From positions 2,041,501-2,105,500 of the forward strand of contig NZ_CP036170.1 in NCBI RefSeq assembly GCF_004295125.1: a DNA stretch of 64,000 bases, read 5' to 3'. The notes beneath the pieces are model-generated. The model ran no database searches. It had not been told where the DNA came from and saw only the letters and a program-made list of their open reading frames with translations. The DNA is from [Clostridium] scindens ATCC 35704 (GTDB lineage: Bacteria > Bacillota > Clostridia > Lachnospirales > Lachnospiraceae). Positions 7,652 to 15,694 of this stretch are shown in pieces; the first letter of the stretch is position 1; each line of letters starts with the position of its first letter. A program made the position numbers and the translations under genes.

Positions 7652-10600
7652 ATGGCACATACAAGCGTGAAGATTTCAGCAAATTCGTCTGATTATCAGT
7701 CGCAAATGAAATCCGCTGCGTCGCAGATGAAAGTGTTATCCAGTGAGTTCAAACTGGCACAGACGCAAGCAAAAGCGTTCGGTTCGGCAGCAGACCAACT
7801 CAAGGCGAAAGCAGAGAGCCTCACTCAAAAAATCACTCTGCAAAAGAATATCGTTCAATTAAACAGTGAGCAACAAGCAAAACTCACACAGAAACTTTCA
7901 GACCAAAAGACAAAGCAGGAGGAATTAAAAACAAAGGTCGAGGCAGCAAAGAAAGCCTATGAGGATTCAACAAAGGCGACCGGAGCAAATTCAGAGCAGT
8001 CAAAGGCACTGAAAGAGGAACTCGACAAACTGGAGCAGGAATTTAAGGCAAACGAGACAGCAATCGGAAAGACGGAGACTGCTCTTGCAAATCAGACCAC
8101 AAAGACGAACATATCAAAAGCATCACTCGTCGAGATGGAATCTGAACTCGAAAAAGTAAACAAGGAACTGAAAAATCATAAACTGAATGAATTTGCAAGC
8201 GGTTGTGACAAAGCAGGACAAAAGATGGAGAGTTTCGGAAAGAAAATGTCTGTCGTTTCTGCGGGAATTGCTGCAATAGGAGCAGCATCAATCGCAGCGT
8301 TCAAGGAACTCGACGAGGGATATGACACGATAGTGACAAAGACCGGAGCAACCGGAGAGGCACTGGAGGGATTGACCGCATCTGCGGACAATGTTTTCGG
8401 AAGTATGCCGGAGGACATGTCAACGGTCGGAGAGGCTATCGGTGAAGTAAACACGAGATTTCATTCGACAGGAGAGGAACTGGAGAGCCTGTCAACGCAA
8501 TTCATTCAGTTTTCGAGCATAAACGGAACGAATGTGACACAGTCTGTTGACCAAGTGGACAAAATCATGAAAGCGTGGAACATAGACACATCACAGACGG
8601 GGAATCTGTTGGGATTGCTGACATCAAAAGCACAGGAGACAGGAATTTCCGTTGACAAACTCGAAAGTTATGTACTGGATAACAATTCAGCGTTCAAAGA
8701 GATGGGGTTGTCATTACCACAAGCAATCAATTTGATGGCTCAATTCGATGCGAACGGTGTTGATTCTACGACAGCACTGGCAGGACTGAAAAAGGCATTG
8801 CAGAACGCAACAGCCGAGGGAAAGTCGATGGATGTCGCACTGGAGGAGACAATCGGCAGCATTAAGAACGCAAAGACGGACACAGAGGCTTTACAGATTG
8901 CGACAGAACTGTTCGGGAAAAAGGGTGCTGCGGAAATGGCGACAGCAATCCGAGAGAACAGAATTGACCTCACAAGCCTGTCATCCTCAATGTCGGAATA
9001 TGGAACGACGGTCGAGGACACATACAACGGAACACTCGACCCGATTGATAATGCAACAATAGCGATGAACAATGCAAAACTGGCATTGTCAACACTGGCG
9101 ACAACAGCACAGACCGCAGCAGCACCAGTTATCGAAAAGGTGACGACAAAGATTCAAGAACTGACAAAGTGGTTCACCTCTCTTGACGAGGGGCAACAGC
9201 AGACAATCATCAAGGTCGGTCTTGTGGTGGCTGCGGTGGGTCCTTTAGCAATCGGATTCGGAAAAGTAGCACAGGGAATATCGACGACGGTGAAAACAGG
9301 TCAACAGTTTGCATCGTTTGTCGGAGGAATCATCGCAAAGATAACAGCCAAGACAGCAGCAACCGCAGCAGGAACAGCAGCAGACACAGCAGGGGCAGCA
9401 GCGGAGGCAGCACATACCGCAGTGACAACAACGCACACAACAGCAACAACAGCAGCAACAGTAGCAACAACAGCATTTGGAACAGCGTTGAAATTACTCA
9501 CAGCAGTGGGAGTTGTGGCAATCATAGCAGCGATAGTTGCGGGAATTGTTTGGCTGATTAAAAACTGGGATGATGTAAAAGAGAAAATAACAGAGGTATG
9601 GTCTCATGTAGTAGAGAAATTCAATGCAATCAAGGAAACCATAACGGGAGCGTTCTCGAAAGCGAAAGAGGCGGTCACGAATAAGGTGAACGAGATAAAA
9701 GATTCGGTTGCAAATAGCGCAGTCGGACAAGCAGCGACAAAGACGTTTTCAGCAGTGAAAAACACTGTCACAAAGTTCATGGGGGCAGCAGTTGACACCG
9801 CAAAGGAGAAACTGGGGAACATGAAAACCGCCTACGAGGAAAACGGAGGCGGTATCAAAGGAGTAGTTGCAGCCGGATGGGAGGGAATCAAAGGCTATTA
9901 TACAGCCGGATTCACGTTCGTTGATAATCTGTCGGGAGGCAAACTGACAGAAATCAAGACAAAATTCTCCGAAAAGACATCGGAAATCAAGACGAAAGTC
10001 TCCGAGGGTTGGGAGAATATGAAAACGACGGTCACATCCAAGATGACCGAGTGGAAAACAAACGCATCAAATAAACTGACGGAAATCAGAACCGATTTCA
10101 CGACGAAGATTTCCGGAATACAGTCCTATGTGTCAACCGGATGGTCTCACATGAAATCGACAATTTCAACGACGATGCAGCAGTGGAAAACGGATGCGAG
10201 CAACAAACTCCTGTCACTCAAGAATGATTTTGCAAATAAGGTCGAGAGCGTAAAACAGGGATGGTCAACGAGGTTCACGAATATCAAGGACACAGCGACG
10301 AATCTCATGGAGACCGCAAAGACCAATGTTTCCACAAAACTGGAAAATATGAAATCTGCCTATAACGAAAAAGGCGGGGGCATGAAAGGAATTGTGTCGG
10401 CTACATTCACAGGCATCAAGGACACGATGAACTCACTCATGTCCACAGCGAACACGTTGACAGGTGGAAAACTCGACAGCATCAAGTCATCTTTCTCGAC
10501 AAAACTGAACGGTGCTCTTTCAAAGGTCGGTTCGGTCATGGAAAGCATACGAGCAAAATTTAGCGAAAAGATGGAATCCGCAAAGACAGCAGTCTCAAAT

Positions 10601-11005
10601 GCTATCGACAAAATCAAGGGATTTTTCAATTTCAAGTGGTCATTGCCACATTTGAAAATGCCACATTTCAGTATATCCGGTTCGTTCAGTCTGAACCCTC
10701 CGTCTGTACCGTCATTCGGTGTTGAATGGTACAAAACAGGAGGTATCATGACAAGTCCGACAGTGTTCGGAATGAACGGAACAAGGCTCATGGTTGGAGG
10801 AGAGGCAGGAGCAGAGGCAATCTTGCCACTTGCAGAGTTCTACACAGAATTGAACTCAATGCTTGACCGAAAACTGAAAGCAATCAATCAGAATGTGAAC
10901 GCTTTTATCGAGGTTCACAACTATATTGATGGAGACGAAGTGGCAAGCAGAACGACCGAAAAGGTCAGTGATAATCTTGCAATAGCAACAAAGAAACGGA
11001 GGTGA
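7652..11005 (+). CDS. Tail tape measure protein
   Basis: The 1117-residue protein sets tail length and is ejected ahead of DNA at infection. Residues 1-190 are a long coiled coil; residues about 195-520 resemble the TP901-type tape measure core (including FKELDEGYDTIVTKTGATG). A hydrophobic segment near residues 615-635 (AVGVVAIIAAIVAGIVWL) could insert in the host membrane. From about 640 to 1000 there are imperfect helical repeats: two copies each of GG-I/M-KG, LS/TGGKL and WKT-ASNKL units. The end has a conserved GGEAGAEAILPL motif. Start has GGAGAACCG upstream. Confidence 0.93.
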   Translation: MAHTSVKISANSSDYQSQMKSAASQMKVLSSEFKLAQTQAKAFGSAADQLKAKAESLTQKITLQKNIVQLNSEQQAKLTQKLSDQKTKQEELKTKVEAAKKAYEDSTKATGANSEQSKALKEELDKLEQEFKANETAIGKTETALANQTTKTNISKASLVEMESELEKVNKELKNHKLNEFASGCDKAGQKMESFGKKMSVVSAGIAAIGAASIAAFKELDEGYDTIVTKTGATGEALEGLTASADNVFGSMPEDMSTVGEAIGEVNTRFHSTGEELESLSTQFIQFSSINGTNVTQSVDQVDKIMKAWNIDTSQTGNLLGLLTSKAQETGISVDKLESYVLDNNSAFKEMGLSLPQAINLMAQFDANGVDSTTALAGLKKALQNATAEGKSMDVALEETIGSIKNAKTDTEALQIATELFGKKGAAEMATAIRENRIDLTSLSSSMSEYGTTVEDTYNGTLDPIDNATIAMNNAKLALSTLATTAQTAAAPVIEKVTTKIQELTKWFTSLDEGQQQTIIKVGLVVAAVGPLAIGFGKVAQGISTTVKTGQQFASFVGGIIAKITAKTAATAAGTAADTAGAAAEAAHTAVTTTHTTATTAATVATTAFGTALKLLTAVGVVAIIAAIVAGIVWLIKNWDDVKEKITEVWSHVVEKFNAIKETITGAFSKAKEAVTNKVNEIKDSVANSAVGQAATKTFSAVKNTVTKFMGAAVDTAKEKLGNMKTAYEENGGGIKGVVAAGWEGIKGYYTAGFTFVDNLSGGKLTEIKTKFSEKTSEIKTKVSEGWENMKTTVTSKMTEWKTNASNKLTEIRTDFTTKISGIQSYVSTGWSHMKSTISTTMQQWKTDASNKLLSLKNDFANKVESVKQGWSTRFTNIKDTATNLMETAKTNVSTKLENMKSAYNEKGGGMKGIVSATFTGIKDTMNSLMSTANTLTGGKLDSIKSSFSTKLNGALSKVGSVMESIRAKFSEKMESAKTAVSNAIDKIKGFFNFKWSLPHLKMPHFSISGSFSLNPPSVPSFGVEWYKTGGIMTSPTVFGMNGTRLMVGGEAGAEAILPLAEFYTELNSMLDRKLKAINQNVNAFIEVHNYIDGDEVASRTTEKVSDNLAIATKKRR

Positions 11006-11009
11006 GGAC

Positions 11010-11717
11010 ATGAAAATTGACAGTGTAGACATTCGGTCATTCGATGCAAAGCAGTTGACAGTTGATTTCGAGCCTCCACAGACGGGTGTGACGGTGGAGA
11101 TGTTCGACGGGGCATTGATACCGTCAGAATCCGAAACATACACACCGTTGTCCGGACTGACGGTGACAGTCCTGTTCAGAGGGAAAGACAGAGACGAGGT
11201 TCAAAAACATGTCAGTGATTTCAATGCAGAGTTGCAGAAAGGTGTTGTCCTTACACTGGACGGGTACAGTCGCCATTTTAAGGCATATATGACGGGAAAC
11301 TCGTTGAGCAAGACAATAACGAAAACACGGTACACAGCAGAGTTCAAATTCACGGGGTACTGGTTCAGCGACGAGGTGAGTTTGAACTGGCAGGGAGTGT
11401 ATGAGGCAATATTTGAGGCACAGGGAAACAGGGCGACACCGTGCAGACTGACAATCACAGCGACGGAGTACATTGAGCAGTTAAGAATCAACGGTCTTTC
11501 CTGCGGTGAAATTACTATCGACACGATTCCGAGAGGAGCAACCGTCATCATCGACGGAGAAACAGGGTTCGCAACGATGGACGGAGAGAACAAGTTCAAG
11601 GACGTGTCCTTGATGGAATTTCCGTATCTCACCACAGGGCAGGAAAAGGAACATCATCTCATTTTCTCTGACAATAACACACTTGTCACATTACAGTATA
11701 AGCCTATGTGGTTATAG
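11010..11717 (+). CDS. Distal tail protein (Dit)
   Basis: A 235-residue protein directly after the tape measure, matching the siphovirus Dit/tail component family: an N-terminal beta ring domain (residues 1-130) and a C-terminal galectin-like beta domain ending in TLQYKPMWL. Dit forms the hexameric hub joining tail tube to the receptor-binding baseplate. It begins 4 bases after the tape measure stop and its AGGTGAGGAC ribosome site lies inside that gene's end. Confidence 0.85.
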   Translation: MKIDSVDIRSFDAKQLTVDFEPPQTGVTVEMFDGALIPSESETYTPLSGLTVTVLFRGKDRDEVQKHVSDFNAELQKGVVLTLDGYSRHFKAYMTGNSLSKTITKTRYTAEFKFTGYWFSDEVSLNWQGVYEAIFEAQGNRATPCRLTITATEYIEQLRINGLSCGEITIDTIPRGATVIIDGETGFATMDGENKFKDVSLMEFPYLTTGQEKEHHLIFSDNNTLVTLQYKPMWL

Positions 11718-11728
11718 GAGGCGGTCAG

Positions 11729-12739
11729 ATGGATTTGTACAATGATTCACACGAAAAGGTGTGTATTTTATCCGGAACAAAAGAAACGTGCATCACAAGC
11801 ACTCTCAAGACCGGAGACAAGGAAATCACATTTGAGTTCCGAAAGACAAACAGGTATGCAGCGGACATCAAAGAGGAGGGATATATCAGAACCGACACGG
11901 ACGAATTTGTTATCAAGCAGGTAGAACCGAGCGGGGAATGGTATAAATGCACCGGAACATTGAACGTCGAGGAACTGGAGGGCAAACAATATCCGCAGGG
12001 ATTTGAGACTGTGGAAAAGACGGTTGATGAATGTCTGACAGAGGCAATCGACAGAACTGGATGGAAAGTCATCCGGTGCGATGTTTCCAAAAAGAGAACA
12101 ATCCGGATAGAGCAGAACTGTTCTGCATGGGATGTCGCTCAACAGGCAATCACAACGTATAGATGCGAGATGGTGTTCGATTCTCTGAACAAGGGAATTT
12201 CGGTATATGAGAAATATGGAGAGGACAGGGGAGCATATTTCATTGAACGTCTGAACCTCAAGAGGTTGCAGGTACAGTCAAACTCATACGACTTTGCAAC
12301 AAGGCTCATTCCGATAGGAAAAGATGGATTGATGCTGAATATCGACGGGAAAAGTTATGTCGAGAATCACCAGTATTCAAAGAAAGTGAAAACGATGACA
12401 TGGAAAGATGAAAGATACACGGATGCGGAATCACTGAAAGAGGATGCAGAGGCGAAACTGGACGAACTTTCCAAACCATACAGGTCGTACACAGCAGAAA
12501 TCATCAATCTTGTTGAGGCAGTGCAGGACGAGAAGAAAAAAGAACAGTACAAAGAGGTGTTCAGTATGGCACTGGGAGACACGGTGCTGCTGATCTCAAA
12601 GTCAACGGGAATCCGTGAGAGCCACAGGATTGTGAAATTCTATGAATACCCGTTGACGAAAGAAAAGAACAAGGTCGAACTGGCAAACACAAGACTGTCA
12701 TTCGAGGAGGTTCAGAGAACCGAGCAAGAATTGTCATGA
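11729..12739 (+). CDS. Tail-associated protein (Prophage_tail / Tal N-terminal type)
   Basis: A 336-residue protein in the position of the tail-associated lysin or baseplate hub. It resembles the phage minor structural N-terminal family (gp27/gp44-like hub fold) with no clear peptidase domain attached, so it is probably the hub alone. The ATG at 11729 is chosen because AGGAGG (11716-11721) lies 7 bases upstream; an upstream in-frame GTG at 11708 has no such site. Confidence 0.75.
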   Translation: MDLYNDSHEKVCILSGTKETCITSTLKTGDKEITFEFRKTNRYAADIKEEGYIRTDTDEFVIKQVEPSGEWYKCTGTLNVEELEGKQYPQGFETVEKTVDECLTEAIDRTGWKVIRCDVSKKRTIRIEQNCSAWDVAQQAITTYRCEMVFDSLNKGISVYEKYGEDRGAYFIERLNLKRLQVQSNSYDFATRLIPIGKDGLMLNIDGKSYVENHQYSKKVKTMTWKDERYTDAESLKEDAEAKLDELSKPYRSYTAEIINLVEAVQDEKKKEQYKEVFSMALGDTVLLISKSTGIRESHRIVKFYEYPLTKEKNKVELANTRLSFEEVQRTEQELS

Positions 12740-12752
12740 GGAGGTGAGAAAA

Positions 12753-13595
12753 TTGGAAATCATTAGACACATCAAAGTAGATTTGTATGGAGACACACAG
12801 CATTTTGCAGTTGCAGCGAAACAGATGGACATGGGAACACGGTACGTCGGAGTGACGCTCATGAAGGACGGTGTCGTGTATGAGATACCGGACAATGTGG
12901 AGGTTATTATCAACATGACCAAGCCGGACAAGACACACGTTCACAACGATGGAGAAAAGTCCGGAAACGAGGCTCTCATTCCTCTCACAAGAGGTATGTT
13001 GCAGGTTCACGGAACAGCATTGTGTGAGGTGCAGTTGTATCAAAACGGTGCGTTGCTGACGAGTGCGACGTTTGAGATGGAGATTTTCCCGTCGCAGCGG
13101 GATGAATCGGAAATCGTTCACTCCGGAGAATACACAAGACTGGAGAACACCATTGCAGCAGCGAGAGAGGCTCTACAAATTGCACAGGACACACAGAACT
13201 CCATTGATGCAGCAGAGGCGGTCAGACAGGCACAGGAGCGGTTGAGAGAGGCTGCTGAAAAGGCAAGAGAAATCAAAGAGAGCCGGAGAGAAGATGACAC
13301 CGCAAAGGCGATCGCAAAATGTGTCGAGGCGATGGAGGCAGCAATCGAGCAGACAGAGAAATGTCTGACAGCGACCGAGGAGGCGAACAAAATCATCATC
13401 AGTCAGTCCGGTCTCGATGCGATACTGGCAGAAGTCAAAGACTATTATGAACGCATCAGAGAACTTGAGACGGACATCAACATCAATGTGGATGGAGGAA
13501 CACCAAAATCAACCGACCACCTGCTTGTCAAGGGAGGAACACCGTTCACGACCGATTATGACAAGTACATCGCAGGAACGTCACACACAATTTGA
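12753..13595 (+). CDS. Baseplate upper protein-like (BppU N-terminal domain plus coiled coil)
   Basis: A 280-residue protein. The first 120 residues form a beta domain like the N-terminus of phage BppU proteins, which docks onto Dit; residues about 130-240 are a long Ala/Glu/Arg coiled coil that would trimerise; a Gly-rich linker and short tail follow. The likely start is TTG at 12753: AGGAGGTGA (12739-12747) lies 5 bases before it, while the in-frame GTG at 12744 overlaps that site. It should hold the receptor-binding proteins encoded next. Confidence 0.7.
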   Translation: MEIIRHIKVDLYGDTQHFAVAAKQMDMGTRYVGVTLMKDGVVYEIPDNVEVIINMTKPDKTHVHNDGEKSGNEALIPLTRGMLQVHGTALCEVQLYQNGALLTSATFEMEIFPSQRDESEIVHSGEYTRLENTIAAAREALQIAQDTQNSIDAAEAVRQAQERLREAAEKAREIKESRREDDTAKAIAKCVEAMEAAIEQTEKCLTATEEANKIIISQSGLDAILAEVKDYYERIRELETDININVDGGTPKSTDHLLVKGGTPFTTDYDKYIAGTSHTI

Positions 13596-13612
13596 GAAAG
13601 AGGTGAAAAAGA

Positions 13613-13999
13613 ATGGCAACAGCAACAATCACTCTGAAAAAGGGAACGACCGCAGAGTGGACAGAGAGCAAGAGAGTTCTCGACGATGGAGAACTGGGTC
13701 TCGAAACCACGAAAAGCGGTCACAGAATCATCCGAATCGGTAACGGTTCGACCGAGTTCATGAGCCTCCCTGTCGCATTTGACATCGAGGAGGTCAGAGA
13801 AATCAAGACCGGAATGGACGAGGATGCAGAGGAATACTACAACAACATGGTCAAAAAGGGAACGGAGTTGCTTGCAGAAATGAAAGCACTGGCAACGACC
13901 GTCGAACTGGAGGACGACGCAACACAAATCAAGTATCGAATGGGCATCTCAAACGGTACGTTGTATTTTGAGGAAATCACAAAGGAGGAAAGTGAATAA
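13613..13999 (+). CDS. Tail fibre protein with Mtd_N-like domain
   Basis: A 128-residue protein. Residues 5-55 match the small beta-prism repeat common in phage tail proteins and in the N-terminus of the DGR target Mtd (pattern KKGTTAEW, then LDDGELGLETT, then RIGNGSTEF). The C-terminal half is helical, then a short strand pair. Its stop overlaps the ATG of the DGR target by one base, so the two are probably translated together and assembled in the same baseplate. In Bordetella phage these two modules are one protein; here they appear as neighbours. Confidence 0.6.
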   Translation: MATATITLKKGTTAEWTESKRVLDDGELGLETTKSGHRIIRIGNGSTEFMSLPVAFDIEEVREIKTGMDEDAEEYYNNMVKKGTELLAEMKALATTVELEDDATQIKYRMGISNGTLYFEEITKEESE

Positions 14000-15237
14000 T
14001 GGCAGCAGGTGACAGAATATTCATGGCGAAAGAATCCACGTCGCAGGAGATTCTTTCCAACACAAAGAAAATTATCGAGGACGCAAAAGCAAAACCGAAA
14101 AGATACGGAATGAGAATCAACCTCCTCGACAGCAATCCGGCAACCCGTGTCAAATATCTTTATGATGCGGTTGGAATGACACCCGCAGGAATGAATTTCG
14201 CAGGAGGCGGGTTCGATTATGGAGACTGGGGAGATATTTGGTTCGTAAAGAAAAACCGTCCGGTCATGGTAAGAACTGACGGAACGGTTGACTATGAACT
14301 GAATCATGAAAACCATGCTCTCAAGCTGAACGGAGGAGCATCGGACATCACAAAAACATCATACGGTGGAAATGCAATGTCCGAGATTCCTCTGATTTGG
14401 GTCAAGAGATGGACACAGAACAATTATCATTTTGTTGTGTTCTGCGAGGAGCAGTATGATGACACATACAAAGCATACGCACACACCGACGCAGACGGAA
14501 ATGTCCTGCCGGTGACATATTTCCCGATGTACGAGGGTTCGGTTGTCGAAAACCGGATGCGTTCGCTCTCCGGTCTCACACCGACAGCGTCCATGACAGA
14601 CGAGCAGGAGACGACCGCAGCAAAGCAGAACGGTGACAGATGGGATAAACAGTCCTTTTCTGAAATCAACCTCATGTATGAAATGTGTACGATGATTACA
14701 TGCAGCACCAACTCACAGGGCAAGTTCGGAAACGGAAACAGTCAGTCCGACAATTTCTTGCAGACCGGAACGCTCAACGGGAAAGGACAGTTTTTCGGTT
14801 ATACATCGACCACACAGGCGGTCAAAGTATTCTACTGTGAGAACTTCTTTGCTAACTACTGGAAACGTTTGAGAGGTCTGCTGCTTATCAATGGAGTGTA
14901 TCATGTGAAAGCAGTTCCTCCGTACAACTCAACAGGCGAGGGGTACACAAACACAGGACTGACACCGTCCGGAACATCCGGAGGCTACTGTTCAAGAATG
15001 GAAATGGCATCCGACATCGGAAGAATCCCGACCGTTGCATCCGGAAGCGAGACCACATACGAATGTGATGGCTTATGGTTCAACAACACGATCGTTGCAG
15101 TTGCCCTGTTCGGTGGCGTCCGTGGCGACGGGTCGAGGTGCGGTTTGTCGTACTGGCATGTGAGCAACCCTGCGTCGAGCGTGCGCACGTCCGTCGTGGC
15201 GAGCCTTTCTTGTAAACCGCCTGTTGCTGCTGCGTAA
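13999..15237 (+). CDS. DGR target: C-type-lectin-like receptor-binding tail protein
   Basis: The 412-residue protein ends in a formylglycine-generating/C-lectin-type fold with the conserved CGLSYWHV core. Codons 368-405 form the variable repeat. Compared with the template, 12 residues are changed: V374, G376, D377, R380, H387, S389, S394, R396, S398, V399, L403 and C405, where the template encodes N, S, N, K, N, N, N, N, N, I, Q and Y. This is the pattern of adenine-directed mutagenesis producing new receptor specificities. The short N-terminal helix (residues 1-35) probably docks to the baseplate. The start overlaps the previous stop by one base. Confidence 0.88.
   Translation: MAAGDRIFMAKESTSQEILSNTKKIIEDAKAKPKRYGMRINLLDSNPATRVKYLYDAVGMTPAGMNFAGGGFDYGDWGDIWFVKKNRPVMVRTDGTVDYELNHENHALKLNGGASDITKTSYGGNAMSEIPLIWVKRWTQNNYHFVVFCEEQYDDTYKAYAHTDADGNVLPVTYFPMYEGSVVENRMRSLSGLTPTASMTDEQETTAAKQNGDRWDKQSFSEINLMYEMCTMITCSTNSQGKFGNGNSQSDNFLQTGTLNGKGQFFGYTSTTQAVKVFYCENFFANYWKRLRGLLLINGVYHVKAVPPYNSTGEGYTNTGLTPSGTSGGYCSRMEMASDIGRIPTVASGSETTYECDGLWFNNTIVAVALFGGVRGDGSRCGLSYWHVSNPASSVRTSVVASLSCKPPVAAA
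15101..15213 (+). repeat. DGR variable repeat (VR)
   Basis: This 113-base stretch at the 3' end of the receptor-binding gene matches the template repeat at 15443-15555 at every non-adenine position. Sixteen differences exist, all where the template has A: nine A to G, four A to T and three A to C. Homology stops abruptly on both sides. The VR ends 22 bases before the stop codon. Confidence 0.93.
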
Positions 15238-15306
15238 GCAGCGAGGGGGAACGGGGGAGATACTCCCCCGCAATAAAAAGGGAGGTTCGGAGGGTTTACC
15301 CTCCGA
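15224..15306 (+). other. Three tandem hairpins downstream of VR (candidate homing signal)
   Basis: Hairpin 1 pairs TTGCTGC (15224-15230) with GCAGCGA (15238-15244), one wobble, and its loop contains the target gene's stop codon. Hairpin 2 pairs CGGGGGAG (15252-15259) with CTCCCCCG (15263-15270), loop ATA. Hairpin 3 pairs TCGGAGGG (15287-15294) with CCCTCCGA (15299-15306), loop TTTA. In studied DGRs a GC-rich hairpin or cruciform just past VR promotes mutagenic homing. None has a T run, so termination is unlikely. Confidence 0.6.
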
Positions 15307-15442
15307 GGTGTCCGGCATGACAAGGATTTTCCACGATGATGGAAACGGGAGGCACATCCGACACAAACAGAAAAAATTGTGATAGAATCTCCGACATGAC
15401 AAAAAGATGACCTTGACATGACAGGGGAATCGGTGTGCGTCC

Positions 15443-15555
15443 TTGCCCTGTTCGGTGGCAACCGTAGCAACGGGTCGAAGTGCGGTTTGTCGTACTGGAA
15501 TGTGAACAACCCTGCGTCGAACGTGAACACGAACATCGTGGCGAGCCAATCTTAT
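15443..15555 (+). repeat. DGR template repeat (TR)
   Basis: This is the non-coding template copied into adenine-mutagenised cDNA. It contains 26 adenines, many in AAC/AAT codons when read in the VR frame, so single or double A changes reach many amino acids without making stop codons. It lies 342 bases downstream of VR, in the same orientation, and 139 bases before the reverse transcriptase start. A short open frame across it exists only because it mirrors the VR. Confidence 0.93.
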
Positions 15556-15694
15556 CAAATTATGGAGCGTTTAACCAAAAGCACACCTTTTTCCTACACC
15601 GCAGGGTGTTGAAATACACCTAACCAGTGGAAATGATACCGATGCAGGCAGGGTCGAGTAAGAATATCAGAAAGACCTTGAGGTGATAAGAAAG
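15556..15694 (+). ncRNA. TR-RNA 3' flank (likely structured part of the DGR RNA)
   Basis: The 139 bases between TR and the reverse transcriptase have no good ORF. In characterised DGRs the RNA 3' of TR is needed for reverse transcriptase binding and self-priming. A hairpin pairs GGTGT (15605-15609) with ACACC (15616-15620). The assignment is by analogy and position, with boundaries uncertain. Confidence 0.45.

Noticed and set aside
9245-9525. Cys/Ala-rich minus-strand open frames inside the tape measure gene
   Set aside because: They arise from the GCA-rich Ala/Thr codons of the tape measure read backwards; no ribosome sites or family resemblance.
9900-10660. Repeats within the tape measure gene as a mobile or recombination feature
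   Set aside because: They are amino-acid-level helical repeats typical of tape measure proteins rather than DNA-level repeats.
15413-15441. TTGACA at 15413 as a promoter for the template RNA
   Set aside because: No acceptable -10 box occurs 16 to 18 bases downstream, so a separate TR promoter is not supported.
15418-15612. A 64-codon open frame across the DGR template repeat
   Set aside because: It mirrors the VR reading frame because TR is a copy of that sequence. It has no ribosome site and TR is a non-coding template in all known DGRs.
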